Assembly (NCBI GenBank): GCA_945883455.1 | Contig: CAMCXJ010000040.1 | Span: 1 to 14,899, forward strand | DNA: 14,899 nucleotides | From: Prosthecobacter debontii | Lineage (GTDB): Bacteria; Verrucomicrobiota; Verrucomicrobiia; Verrucomicrobiales; Akkermansiaceae | Direction: 5' to 3' | Shown: positions 1 through 7,280 of the stretch, one piece after another | Position numbering within the stretch: position 1 is the stretch's first letter | How the letters are laid out: each line of letters begins with the position of its first letter | The notes under the pieces: model-generated | Seen by the model: the letters and a program-made list of their open reading frames with translations, nothing else | Databases searched by the model: none | Told to the model about the DNA's origin: nothing | Position numbers and translations under genes: made by a program

Positions 1-1
1 C

Positions 2-1984
2 GGACTGCACCGCGCCCACGTTCCGCTGATTGTCATTTTCGCAATCCTTAACGGGCTGCTCACCCTCGGTTCGTTCCATGCGCTTTTCGGAGCGTGGGAC
101 ATCATCCGGGGGCGGCGGCGCGCGGCGCGCATCACAGAACTCGCCGACGGCCCGGCCACCTTGCTCGGGAAACGCCACGCGGTAGTGATGCCAGTTTACA
201 ACGAGGACAGCGTGAAATTCTGCGCCCGTATCGAGGCAATCTATCACTCCATCGAGGCCACAGGCCATCTCGATTCGTTCGACTTTTTCATCCTCAGCGA
301 CACCCGGGATCTCGATCTCTGGGTGCTGGAGGAGGTAGCTTGGACGAACCTCTGCCGCAAGCTCAGGGCTTTCGGAAAAATCTACTACAGACGCCGTAAG
401 ACGAACGATAACCGCAAGGCGGGCAACATCGGCGATTTCGTGCGAACATGGGGCGGCGGTTATGAAGGGATGCTGGTGCTCGACGCCGACAGCCTGATGG
501 ACGGCGCTGACATCGTGAAGATGGCGAAGGTGATGGAGGCGTATCCGAGGCTCGGTATCCTGCAGACGCCGCCGAAACTCATCCGCGGAGTCTCGGTTTT
601 TACACGCCTCCAGCAGTTTGCGATGCGACTCTATGGTCCGCTTTTCATCCGCGGTCTCAATTTCTGGCAGCTCGGCGGAGGCAGCTATTGGGGACACAAT
701 GCGATGATCCGGGTGAAACCGTTCTCGGATTTCTGCGAACTCCCCGCTCTGCCCGGCCGGGAGCCGTTCGGAGGACGCATCCTCAGCCACGATTTCGTGG
801 AGGCCGCGCTGATGGTTTCCGAAGGCTGGGAGGTCTGGCTGGCATGGGACATCGAGGGCACCTACGAGGAAGCTCCACCGACACTCGTCGATCACTTGAA
901 ACGCGATCGGCGCTGGTGCCAGGGAAACCTCCAACATCTCTGGCTCATCTTCGCCCGCAAGCTCCCGCTCACCGTGCGCATCCACCTTTTCATGGGTATC
1001 ATGGCGTATCTAGGCAGCCCACTGTGGTTCCTATTCCTGATCATGGGCACATGGCTTGCATGGGATTTCGAGATGAGCGATCTCAGCTCACTTCCCTTTG
1101 ACGGCTTCGTGGAAAAGTGGTTCGGGATCGGCGGGCAAATGCAGGCCATGGTGCTGACGGGGCTGGTTTTCACGCTGCTGTTCCTACCAAAAATACTCGC
1201 CCTGTTGGGCGCGCTGCTAGCACCGAAAATCAGACGTTCCTTCGGCGGTGCGATTGCGCTACTCGCGGGGATTTTTCTCGAAACGCTACTCTCCATCCTA
1301 CTCGCACCTTGCGCGATGATGGCGCACACACTGATGGTGGCGGGCATCATTTCCGGCCGTGCGGTCGGATGGGGAAACCAAAGCCGTGAGACCGATGGCA
1401 CAGCATGGCGCGATGCGCTGGTGTTCCATGCCGTGCCCACACTCGCCGGCATCGTGTGGACTTTCATTGCATGGCGGATCGGCTATGTGTTTGCGCTTTG
1501 GATGTCGCCCATACTTCTAGGGTTGACGCTGTGCATTCCCGTTTCCGTGTGGACAAGCCGGGCTCGCTACGGGCGGGCATTGGCAAGACGACGTATCCTT
1601 GCGACACCGGAGGAGATCGATCCCCCGGCTATCATCAAGCTCGCCGATGAGGCGGTAGAGCAAAATACCACGGCTCTTGATGCGAGCGTAGTAGGCAGGG
1701 CAGGTGTAGTCGCGGCCGTGGTCGATCCCTATGTGAACGGCGTACATGTTTCCCTGCTGGAACATTCGGAAATGAATCCCGTGGAGGAAGCTCTCGCGAA
1801 ACGCTGCCTCAAGGAGGGCCCGGACGCGTTGCCGAAAACCGAGCTTTCCCAGCTCCTCTATCTCGCTCCCGCGATGCTGATGATGCACCGAACCGTGTGG
1901 CTGGGCCTCAGTGATGACGTAGGGCCGCTATGGATGCGCGCGGTAGAAAGCTACCGCCGCCGAGGTGAGTTGGCGGGCGATTGA
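2..1984 (+). CDS. opgH: Glucans biosynthesis glucosyltransferase H, 5' end outside window
   Basis: Inner-membrane family-2 glycosyltransferase that polymerises glucose from UDP-glucose into the backbone of osmoregulated periplasmic glucans and moves it toward the periplasm. The frame is open from base 2, so the N-terminus lies upstream; 660 residues are visible, against about 850 in E. coli OpgH. Counting from the first codon here, a hydrophobic segment lies at about 7-35. The catalytic domain follows, with PVYNED near 64, the metal-binding DAD near 161-163, SHDFVEAAL with its acidic residue near 264, and RDRRWCQGN near 301-309 (the QxxRW-type acceptor motif). Several membrane segments then run from about 325 to 515, before a cytoplasmic tail of about 140 residues. 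A TTG at 161 could be mistaken for a start, but family homology continues upstream of it. The partner opgG is not in the window. Family assignment is firm. Confidence 0.95.
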   Translation, partial: GLHRAHVPLIVIFAILNGLLTLGSFHALFGAWDIIRGRRRAARITELADGPATLLGKRHAVVMPVYNEDSVKFCARIEAIYHSIEATGHLDSFDFFILSDTRDLDLWVLEEVAWTNLCRKLRAFGKIYYRRRKTNDNRKAGNIGDFVRTWGGGYEGMLVLDADSLMDGADIVKMAKVMEAYPRLGILQTPPKLIRGVSVFTRLQQFAMRLYGPLFIRGLNFWQLGGGSYWGHNAMIRVKPFSDFCELPALPGREPFGGRILSHDFVEAALMVSEGWEVWLAWDIEGTYEEAPPTLVDHLKRDRRWCQGNLQHLWLIFARKLPLTVRIHLFMGIMAYLGSPLWFLFLIMGTWLAWDFEMSDLSSLPFDGFVEKWFGIGGQMQAMVLTGLVFTLLFLPKILALLGALLAPKIRRSFGGAIALLAGIFLETLLSILLAPCAMMAHTLMVAGIISGRAVGWGNQSRETDGTAWRDALVFHAVPTLAGIVWTFIAWRIGYVFALWMSPILLGLTLCIPVSVWTSRARYGRALARRRILATPEEIDPPAIIKLADEAVEQNTTALDASVVGRAGVVAAVVDPYVNGVHVSLLEHSEMNPVEEALAKRCLKEGPDALPKTELSQLLYLAPAMLMMHRTVWLGLSDDVGPLWMRAVESYRRRGELAGD

Positions 1985-1990
1985 GCCGCC

Positions 1991-2025
1991 TTGCCTGCCG
2001 CCCAGATCGCGGATAACCTCGCGCC
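1991..2025 (+). promoter_or_regulatory. Candidate leaderless promoter of the phosphorylase gene
   Basis: TTGCCT at 1991-1996, a 17-base spacer, then TAACCT at 2014-2019, followed by only six bases before the ATG at 2026. The expected transcription start therefore falls on or beside the start codon, and there is no Shine-Dalgarno sequence. The promoter fills the 41-base gap after opgH. Seen in sequence; function is inferred. Confidence 0.5.
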
Positions 2026-3261
2026 ATGCATGTGCCGACATTAATCGCAAGGAAACGGGAAGGGCAGGCACTTTCTACGGAAGAAATCAGTTGGCTAGTG
2101 AACGGGTTTGTCAGAGGTGATGTTGCGGACTACCAGATGTCGGCTTTCGCGATGGCGGTGTTTTTCAAAGGTATGACTGCGGCGGAGACCGCGGCACTCA
2201 CGCTGGCGATGATGCGCAGCGGCGATGTGTATCAGCATCCACCCGGGCCGCTGGTAGTGGACAAGCATTCGACAGGTGGCATCGGCGACAAGGTCTCGCT
2301 GATCCTCGCCCCGCTGGTCGCGTGTGCGGGTTGCAGGGTGCCCATGGTTTCCGGGCGTGGGCTGGGCATCACCGGCGGCACGCTCGACAAACTGGAGTCC
2401 ATTCCCGGTTTTTGCGTCTCCATCAGCATGAACGAGGCAGCGGAAATCCTGGCCAACCTCGGTGTGGTGATGATGGGACAGACCGACCGCTTTTGCCCTG
2501 CCGACAAGAAGCTCTATGCCCTGCGAGATGTGACCGGCACCGTACCCTCCATACCGCTGATCACCGCCTCGATCATGTCGAAAAAAATGGCGGAGTCCCT
2601 CGACCGGCTTGTGCTCGATGTGAAATACGGCACCGGAGCATTTATGAAAACCCGCGAACTGGCGCAGGAGTTGGCTGATGGCATGATCGCCGTAGGTAAG
2701 GAAATGGGCGTTGAGGTTTCCGCACTGCTCAATCCCATGAGCGAACCGACCGGCCGCGCGGTTGGCAATGCGCTGGAGGTGATCGAAGCACTCGAATGCC
2801 TCGATGGCGGCGGGCCGGTGGATCTGCGTAACATAGTACTCGATCTCAGCGAAACCATCACCAGCGTCCCCCGCACCGCCCTCGCCGCGTTGCTCGACGA
2901 TGGCACCACGCGGCGGAAATTCGACGCGATGGTCGCCCGGCAAGGCGGAAACCCCAAAGACCTCCCACGCCTCGCCGAGATTCACAAAGCACCTGTGATC
3001 CGCGAGGTGAAAGCCCATCTTTCCGGTCGCGTGCTGGCAATGGACGCGGGCATCATCGGCCAAGCATCACTCGAACTCGGCGCCGGCCGCACCAAGGCAG
3101 AGGACACCGTCGATTTCGCCGTTGGCTTCGACCGTCTCGCGAAAAGCGGGGAACATGTTTCCCAAGGCGACACTATCGCCCGCATCCACGCCCGCAGCGA
3201 AAAATCCGCCGACTGGGCAGAACGAGCCATCCTTAGCGCGGTATCCCTCGGATTCGCTTGA
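2026..3261 (+). CDS. deoA: Thymidine / pyrimidine-nucleoside phosphorylase
   Basis: Cytosolic salvage enzyme that splits thymidine (or uridine, if it is the broader Pdp type) with phosphate into free base and (deoxy)ribose-1-phosphate. The protein has 411 residues, slightly shorter than the usual 430-440. The phosphate-binding KHSTGGIGDK is at 80-89 and the family signature SGRGLGITGGTLDK at 109-122. Base-binding residues equivalent to E. coli Arg171, Ser186 and Lys190 appear as Arg167 (ALRDVTGTV), Ser182 and Lys186 (SIMSKK). The C-terminal alpha/beta domain ends in a GAGRTKAEDTVDFAVG stretch typical of the family. The start at 2026 is placed by the promoter just upstream and by the normal N-terminus. 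The next gene is convergent, 64 bases away. DeoA-type and Pdp-type specificity cannot be separated by eye. Confidence 0.93.
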   Translation: MHVPTLIARKREGQALSTEEISWLVNGFVRGDVADYQMSAFAMAVFFKGMTAAETAALTLAMMRSGDVYQHPPGPLVVDKHSTGGIGDKVSLILAPLVACAGCRVPMVSGRGLGITGGTLDKLESIPGFCVSISMNEAAEILANLGVVMMGQTDRFCPADKKLYALRDVTGTVPSIPLITASIMSKKMAESLDRLVLDVKYGTGAFMKTRELAQELADGMIAVGKEMGVEVSALLNPMSEPTGRAVGNALEVIEALECLDGGGPVDLRNIVLDLSETITSVPRTALAALLDDGTTRRKFDAMVARQGGNPKDLPRLAEIHKAPVIREVKAHLSGRVLAMDAGIIGQASLELGAGRTKAEDTVDFAVGFDRLAKSGEHVSQGDTIARIHARSEKSADWAERAILSAVSLGFA

Positions 3262-3270
3262 TGCGCCGCC

Positions 3271-3316
3271 GCTTGGCTAGCCATGAGAGCATCCGGATAC
3301 TTCACCAGAACCAAGC
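3271..3316. repeat. Palindrome cluster beside the 3' end of the RAYT gene
   Basis: The 64-base gap between the convergent phosphorylase and transposase genes contains two perfect palindromes: TGGCTAGCCA at 3274-3283 and ATCCGGAT at 3291-3298. They are enclosed by GCTTGG (3271-3276) and its complement CCAAGC (3311-3316). No T-run follows on either strand, so a rho-independent terminator is unlikely. The GGCTA/TAGCC core recurs on the other side of the transposase gene. A REP-like role is an inference. Confidence 0.35.
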
Positions 3317-3325
3317 TCCTGCCAA

Positions 3326-4423
3326 TCACACGATTCCCTTGCGCAGATCCCTCAGACTCCAAAGGATTCCGTTTGCGGCTGCTCCCTCGCCTCTAAGTTT
3401 CCTCGCGCCGTCCTTACGCTTCGTGCCGAATCGTTCTCGCTTACTGGCAAAGGCCTCGTTTACGAATTCCTTGCTGCCGATGACCGCGCCATCCGTGAAA
3501 TAACGAATTCGACACCGCAACATCTGCGCAATTCCCAGATCTTTCAAAGCGGTTTCGTTGTCCTCACTCTCCAAGAGTTCTGCGGTGTTCTTCGTGGTTT
3601 GGCCGGGTTCTTTTACCGACAGGGAATCTTCCGCTCGCCCAGGTTTCCTGCCGATCGCAAGCCCCATCATGCGTCGATGCAACCGCGACACTTCCTGCCA
3701 CTTCCCCGCATCGAATCCCACGCCCTGATCGCAGAAATACGCACGCACCAAGCCCAAGCGCGCCTTTTTACCATTTCCCTTGTTTCCACCGCCCACTGCT
3801 TCGCCATAACTGCTCCACCGATGCTCAGCCGGGTCTTTCACCATCCCCGCGCGCACCGGATTCAAGTCGATGTATGCTGAAATCGTTCGCGCCGCCACGC
3901 CGTCCTCTACGATCACGCTTTTGAACCGATCCTCCCACAGCGTACCCGTGCGCGAATGTGCACGGTTGAACCACTGGGTGAAGCGCTGCAATAGCCCCTT
4001 CATAAATTCACCCAAATCCTGCATGCGGTAGGTGAATCGCTTGTGGATCACTGCAACCGCCTCATCCATCCCGTTGTCGCTTGTGTAATTCGCCGTCCTC
4101 GCATCTTCCAATTCCTGCGCCACGCCAGCCACGAAAGCCTCGCCATAAATCGCCGACAGCCGGTTGAACAGTTCCTCATCGGATATCCCCCCTTCATCCA
4201 TCGGAGGAATCTCTACCAAAATATGAAAATGATTGTCCATTAGGCAGTAGGAAAGCGCCCGACACCCCGTGAATTTTTCCTGCATCCGCATCAAAGTCCG
4301 GAATTTCTCTTTCTCCTCAGTCCCCAGCACAAACCGCCGGTCCACTACCCGCGAATGCACATGATACAGCACCGGTTTCCCAGCCGCCTTCCGCCATTCC
4401 GCCAGCCATCGTGCACGTCGCAT
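3326..4423 (-). CDS. REP-associated tyrosine transposase (RAYT), Y1_Tnp / IS200-like
   Basis: A single-strand DNA nuclease of the HUH superfamily; relatives cleave and rejoin short palindromic REP elements. It has 365 residues and is intact. The N-terminal Y1 domain carries the HUH pair HFH at 65-67 (in YCLMDNHFHILVE), GTLWEDRFKS at 160-169, and the likely catalytic Tyr184 in AYIDLNPVRAG. A C-terminal extension of about 150 residues includes DGAVIGSKEFV near 311-321, a basic stretch near 328-345 and WSLRDLR near 355-361. I believe this longer subtype is common in verrucomicrobia and related groups. A good promoter sits directly before the ATG. The gene lies between unrelated housekeeping genes with palindromes on both sides, as expected for a RAYT locus. 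Its natural substrate is not known from sequence. Confidence 0.9.
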   Translation of the reverse strand: MRRARWLAEWRKAAGKPVLYHVHSRVVDRRFVLGTEEKEKFRTLMRMQEKFTGCRALSYCLMDNHFHILVEIPPMDEGGISDEELFNRLSAIYGEAFVAGVAQELEDARTANYTSDNGMDEAVAVIHKRFTYRMQDLGEFMKGLLQRFTQWFNRAHSRTGTLWEDRFKSVIVEDGVAARTISAYIDLNPVRAGMVKDPAEHRWSSYGEAVGGGNKGNGKKARLGLVRAYFCDQGVGFDAGKWQEVSRLHRRMMGLAIGRKPGRAEDSLSVKEPGQTTKNTAELLESEDNETALKDLGIAQMLRCRIRYFTDGAVIGSKEFVNEAFASKRERFGTKRKDGARKLRGEGAAANGILWSLRDLRKGIV

Positions 4424-4459
4424 ACAAAAGATTTACCGGGGTGGAGGAAAAAATGTCAA
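4424..4459 (-). promoter_or_regulatory. Leaderless promoter of the RAYT gene
   Basis: On the minus strand a consensus TTGACA (4454-4459) is followed by an 18-base spacer and TAAATC (4430-4435), then six bases before the ATG at 4423. There is no Shine-Dalgarno sequence. It is the clearest sigma-70-like promoter in the window, and its geometry makes the mRNA essentially leaderless. Confidence 0.6.
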
Positions 4460-4498
4460 GCGGAAAGTCTTATTTTTGGTCTGTCCCTTTATACGCTT

Positions 4499-4527
4499 CT
4501 TAGCCGAGGCTATGGTAGCCAGCTAAG
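4499..4527. repeat. Interrupted hairpin near the RAYT promoter, REP-like candidate
   Basis: CTTAGC (4499-4504) and GGCTA (4508-4512) pair with TAGCC (4516-4520) and GCTAAG (4522-4527) around a TGG loop, with a small internal asymmetry (CGA against A). Eleven base pairs with a bulge is the usual look of a REP hairpin. It lies about 75 bases upstream of the RAYT start and directly abuts the IS66 remnant. REP identity is inferred from position and shape only. Confidence 0.4.
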
Positions 4528-4684
4528 AATGTTCTTCGGCAGCCTCGAAACCGGAACAAACAACGCCCTCATCTACACACTGCTCGCCAACTGCCGCACC
4601 CAGGGACTCGATCCCGAGGACGCTTACAATACTGTGACATTATTGATGAAACAAAAGAGGCCCAGCAATAGGCTACCACCGTAG
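4526..4684 (+). pseudogene. Remnant of an IS66-family transposase C-terminus
   Basis: The translated stretch RMFFGSLETG, then ALIYTLLANCRTQGLDPEDAY, resembles the C-terminal domain of IS66-type transposases (the NWLF.GS...G..A.IYTL...C...G..P.EY pattern). Only about 50 residues remain. Upstream the reading frame crosses the transposase promoter and a hairpin with no similarity to the family. Downstream it ends in MKQKRPSNRLPP, without the usual ending. No catalytic DDE residue is present, so it cannot be functional. It indicates an old insertion and deletion between the phosphorylase gene and ddl. The match is by pattern recognition, not by a search. Confidence 0.65.
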
Positions 4685-4728
4685 TGGCGCATTAGCTTTG
4701 CATTCCAAACCCATGACGCAGAGGGATT

Positions 4729-5640
4729 TTAGCTTTTCAGGGAAATCTCCGCGATGAGCTTGCACAGTTCGGGAAAGGACAGACCGGCGGCGGCGGCGGA
4801 TTTGGGGAGGAGTGATGTTTCTGTCATACCGGGGATGGTATTAGCTTCGAGGACATAGGGTTGGTTGTCGGGGCCGAGCATCACATCGACGCGGGAATAG
4901 ACCTCGATGCCGAGAGCATTGTGGGCGGCGACGGCGGCGGCTTGCACGGCCATGGTGGTCTCGAGGTCGAGGTCGGCGGGGCAGATGTATTGGGAGCCTT
5001 GGGTGCCGGAGAGCCACGGGTATTTCGCGGCCATGTCATAGACGCCCTCGGGCGGGATAATATGGACGATGGGGTAGGCTTTGCCGTCGATGACGGGCAC
5101 AGTGAGCTCGTGGCCGGAGATGAATTCCTCGATGAGGAGATCCTTAGAATAGTTAGCGGCCTTGGCGATCGCGGCCTCGGCTTTCACCTGGGTTGTCACG
5201 ATCTCGATACCGACAGAGGAACCTTCGCGCGGCGGCTTCACGACAAAGGGCGCGGGGAAGGAGGGCATTACTGGGCCGTTTGAGCAATCGACAACCTCCG
5301 AGCGCGGGGTCGGGACATCGGCGGCGAGGAACGCCTGTTTCGCGAGGCTTTTGTCGAAGGCGCGGCGGGAGGAGTCGGCGCGTGCGCCTGTGTAGGGGGT
5401 GCCTTCTGCGTCGAGAATTTCCTGAAGCCGACCGTCCTCGCCAAAGGTGCCATGGATCACGTTGAAACAAAGACCGGTGCCTGCGGGGAGTGAGATCTCC
5501 GTGCCTGTGACATCGACCGGGACGGCATCAAGACCGAGAGAGAGAAGGGCGTTGAGGACGGCCTTGCCGGAGGCGAGGGAGACCTGCCGCTCGGAGCCGG
5601 GGCCGCCCATAAGGACGGCGATCTTGATATCGGACAGCAT
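4729..5640 (-). CDS. ddl: D-alanine--D-alanine ligase
   Basis: ATP-grasp enzyme making the D-Ala-D-Ala dipeptide for the peptidoglycan stem peptide in the cytoplasm. It has 303 residues from the chosen ATG at 5640, the normal Ddl length. Residues seen: Glu17 in GSERQVSL, HGTFGEDGRLQ at 63-73, the ATP-binding PFVVKPPREGSSVG at 131-144, Tyr201, Lys206 and Tyr207 in VYDMAAKY, Arg250 and Asp252 in SRVDV, and EANTIPGMTETSLLPK at 265-280, covering metal and D-Ala binding. An in-frame ATG at 5679 would add 13 residues with no family similarity, so I prefer 5640. The upstream bases are a TTCCTCCAACC stretch with no ribosome binding site. The gene stands alone here, away from the cell-division/murein cluster where ddl often sits. 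Confidence 0.93.
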   Translation of the reverse strand: MLSDIKIAVLMGGPGSERQVSLASGKAVLNALLSLGLDAVPVDVTGTEISLPAGTGLCFNVIHGTFGEDGRLQEILDAEGTPYTGARADSSRRAFDKSLAKQAFLAADVPTPRSEVVDCSNGPVMPSFPAPFVVKPPREGSSVGIEIVTTQVKAEAAIAKAANYSKDLLIEEFISGHELTVPVIDGKAYPIVHIIPPEGVYDMAAKYPWLSGTQGSQYICPADLDLETTMAVQAAAVAAHNALGIEVYSRVDVMLGPDNQPYVLEANTIPGMTETSLLPKSAAAAGLSFPELCKLIAEISLKS

Positions 5641-5802
5641 ATGGTTGGAGGAAGTTTGATGAGATCGATACAGATGCATCTAATGCTGGGTTAGCGATTA
5701 TTTATTTACAAAATATTTAGATGTTTCAAGAGGTCACCTAGAAAAGGTTACGGCGGGGATGATTGTCTCGATGCAGCCCGAACTAAAAGTAATTTCGAAG
5801 AA

Positions 5803-5855
5803 CGACGCAAAAGACACCATGACTCTTTTTTGGAATAAACAAGGTGTCTTTGTCG
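5803..5855. repeat. Inverted repeat upstream of a small gene
   Basis: AAAGACACC (5810-5818) pairs perfectly with GGTGTCTTT (5843-5851). The stem extends through CGAC (5803-5806) to GTCG (5852-5855) after a small bulge. The 24-base loop contains a run of six T. It lies in the otherwise non-coding 5680-5909 interval, about 55 bases before the start of the 55-codon gene. It could be an operator or an RNA hairpin; nothing in the sequence decides which. I see nothing else recognisable in that interval. Confidence 0.4.
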
Positions 5856-5873
5856 CTGCTTATGGATGCAGTG

Positions 5874-5909
5874 TGGAAATGTTCCGCCTCAAAAAATAAA
5901 ATACACCCC
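5874..5909 (+). promoter_or_regulatory. Candidate leaderless promoter of the small gene
   Basis: TGGAAA (5874-5879), a 17-base spacer, then TAAAAT (5897-5902), seven bases before the ATG at 5910. The -10 element is strong and the -35 weak. No Shine-Dalgarno sequence is visible. Confidence 0.45.
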
Positions 5910-6077
5910 ATGAAAATTGTCCGCAAAACCAAGAATGGAGAAAGCCGTGAAGCCCTTCTCAAGGAATATTTCATCACCGCCTCCTTGATCGCCCTTCTCA
6001 AGCGTGTCGGTGAGGAAGCAGCGAAAGCCGCGCCCCATCGGGTGAAGACCGCCGCTCATGCCAAGGTGCGCATCTGA
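5910..6077 (+). CDS. Small basic hypothetical protein, 55 residues
   Basis: I do not recognise this protein. It begins MKIVRKTKNGESRE, has a short moderately hydrophobic helix (YFITASLIALLKRVGEEAAKA, about residues 21-41, too short and charged for a clear membrane segment), and ends in a basic tail rich in Lys, Arg and His. An upstream in-frame ATG at 5844 would add 22 residues, but it lies inside the inverted repeat. The ATG at 5910 sits seven bases after a clear TAAAAT box, the same geometry as neighbouring genes. It is encoded opposite to the flanking ddl and bactofilin genes. No function is proposed; it may be a real small protein or a chance frame. Confidence 0.45.
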   Translation: MKIVRKTKNGESREALLKEYFITASLIALLKRVGEEAAKAAPHRVKTAAHAKVRI

Positions 6078-6214
6078 TTTCATCTCCAGGGACTCGTTTA
6101 CCGCCCGTTAACAAATCAAATGCTCAAGCCGAAGAGCGACAAGGGGGCATCCTGTACCGACCATCGTGATGCCGCATAATTTTCCGGGGGGAAGATGGAG
6201 ATTTGGCAGATATG

Positions 6215-6535
6215 TTATCCGCCGATCTCAGTGCGGCCGGTGAGCTGGGCGCCTTCTTCCATCGAGAACACCTTGGACTTGATGTCCCCGTTGATTTTGG
6301 ACTTGTCTTTCAGCTCGCAGCGCTGAGAGGTAATCTTGCCTTCCACTTTGCCATAAACCTTCACTTCACCGGCGGTGATATCGCCTTTGATCTTCGCATT
6401 TTCGCCGATGGTGATCTTGCCTTTATCCGAGGTAATTTCCCCTTCGATTTTGCCATCGATGATCATGTCATTGGAGAAACGGATTGAACCGATGATCTCG
6501 ATTCCGGCGGAGAGGACGTTGGTAGCATTTGCCAT
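6215..6535 (-). CDS. Bactofilin (polymer-forming cytoskeletal protein)
   Basis: Bactofilins polymerise without nucleotide into filaments at the membrane and act in cell shape, stalk formation or positioning of cell-wall enzymes. The protein has 106 residues, a usual compact size, and is almost entirely the bactofilin beta-helix: turns such as IIGSIRFSNDMIIDGKIEG, ITIGENAKIKGDI, VKVYGKVEGKI and CELKDKSKINGDI show the regular G-x-I/V periodicity. The N-terminal tail MANATNVLSAG is short; there is no membrane segment. The start at 6535 lies eight bases after a -10 box. It is transcribed divergently from the FHA gene 117 bases away, which may share its regulatory region. No M23 peptidase gene, a frequent partner of bactofilins, is present. 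Confidence 0.9.
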   Translation of the reverse strand: MANATNVLSAGIEIIGSIRFSNDMIIDGKIEGEITSDKGKITIGENAKIKGDITAGEVKVYGKVEGKITSQRCELKDKSKINGDIKSKVFSMEEGAQLTGRTEIGG

Positions 6536-6573
6536 GGTGCAAAAGCGTAATCAGAGCGGACGGGAGCTTGCAA
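6536..6573 (-). promoter_or_regulatory. Candidate near-leaderless promoter of the bactofilin gene
   Basis: On the minus strand TTGCAA (6568-6573), an 18-base spacer, and TACGCT (6544-6549), eight bases before the ATG at 6535. No Shine-Dalgarno sequence. It lies in the 117-base divergent region shared with the FHA gene, whose own promoter I cannot place (a TAGAAA at 6621-6626 is too isolated to call). Confidence 0.45.
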
Positions 6574-6652
6574 CCTGAAACAATCTGGCGATTTAGGGCT
6601 GTTTTTTGAAATTTCTCTGCTAGAAATTCAGGAAACCAATCGTTCACCCGTC

Positions 6653-7273
6653 ATGCCCAGAGTGATCATCACCGTTCCGGAGAAAAACGCGCAGCCTTAC
6701 CGGTTCGGCCTCGACCGGAAATCGATCCGTATTGGTCGCGGTAGCGATAATGATATTGTCATCGATTCCGGTTCGGTTTCTGTGCAACACGCTGAAATGC
6801 GACGTATCGAGGGCGGATACGAGCTCGGCGACATAGGCTCCACGAACGGCATCAAGCATCATGGCGAGCGGCATGATAAGATTGGACTCGTTTCCGGGAT
6901 GTCGCTGAGGCTGGGCGAGGTTTCCTTTGATTTCACCCTTACCGATGAAGAACTAGGGGAGATTGCACGTGAGAAGCCCACCGACGATATTCCCACCAAA
7001 AAAGAAGTCCTTACAGAAGAGCCGGCAGCGGAAGCACCGAAACGAAAACAGCGCCCTCCCTCCCCTGCCCCCTCTGCCAAGCCCGTAGCCGAGACTGCGG
7101 GTCTTAGCTTTGGTATGATTGTCCTTTTTCTGGTTCTGGCTAGCGTTGCCTTCGCCGTGGGCCTTCATATCCGCCACCACAAGGAGACTAAAGAATCACT
7201 GATCAAGGCGATTGTGAACAAAGGGGATCGAGTGGAGCGCGCGGCTCCGTCCGCCGAAACGCCTGTCAAGTGA
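6653..7273 (+). CDS. FHA-domain protein with C-terminal membrane segment
   Basis: FHA domains bind phosphothreonine peptides, so this is probably a cytoplasmic phospho-reader fixed to the inner membrane. The protein has 206 residues. The FHA domain covers about 5-95, with Gly28-Arg29 in RIGRGSDNDIVI, Ser43 and His46 in SVSVQHAEM, and Ser63-Thr64-Asn65-Gly66 in DIGSTNGI, the standard binding-loop residues. A charged, Pro/Ala-rich linker (about 100-147) leads to one hydrophobic segment at about 151-172, then a basic tail of about 34 residues. It has no signal peptide, so the FHA domain should face the cytoplasm. It is divergent from the bactofilin gene and convergent with ychF, only 7 bases apart. 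Its kinase partner is not in the window. The interaction target is unknown. Confidence 0.88.
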   Translation: MPRVIITVPEKNAQPYRFGLDRKSIRIGRGSDNDIVIDSGSVSVQHAEMRRIEGGYELGDIGSTNGIKHHGERHDKIGLVSGMSLRLGEVSFDFTLTDEELGEIAREKPTDDIPTKKEVLTEEPAAEAPKRKQRPPSPAPSAKPVAETAGLSFGMIVLFLVLASVAFAVGLHIRHHKETKESLIKAIVNKGDRVERAAPSAETPVK

Positions 7274-7280
7274 CGATGCT

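Noticed and set aside
892..1467. A 191-codon minus-strand frame inside opgH
   Set aside because: Shadow of the OpgH membrane region; no promoter or recognisable domain.
2095..3063. A 322-codon open frame on the minus strand inside the phosphorylase gene
   Set aside because: It is the antisense shadow of a clear, fully conserved gene; the translation is His/Arg/Cys-rich without domain character.
4671..4693. CTACCACCGTAG / CCACCGTAGTGG small palindromes after the IS66 remnant, considered as a transposon end
   Set aside because: Stem of only four pairs and no matching inverted copy on the other side of the island.
6146..6173. GGCATC / GATGCC inverted repeat after the 55-codon gene, considered as its terminator
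   Set aside because: Only six pairs with a 16-base loop and a weak ATAATTTT tail; too weak to call.
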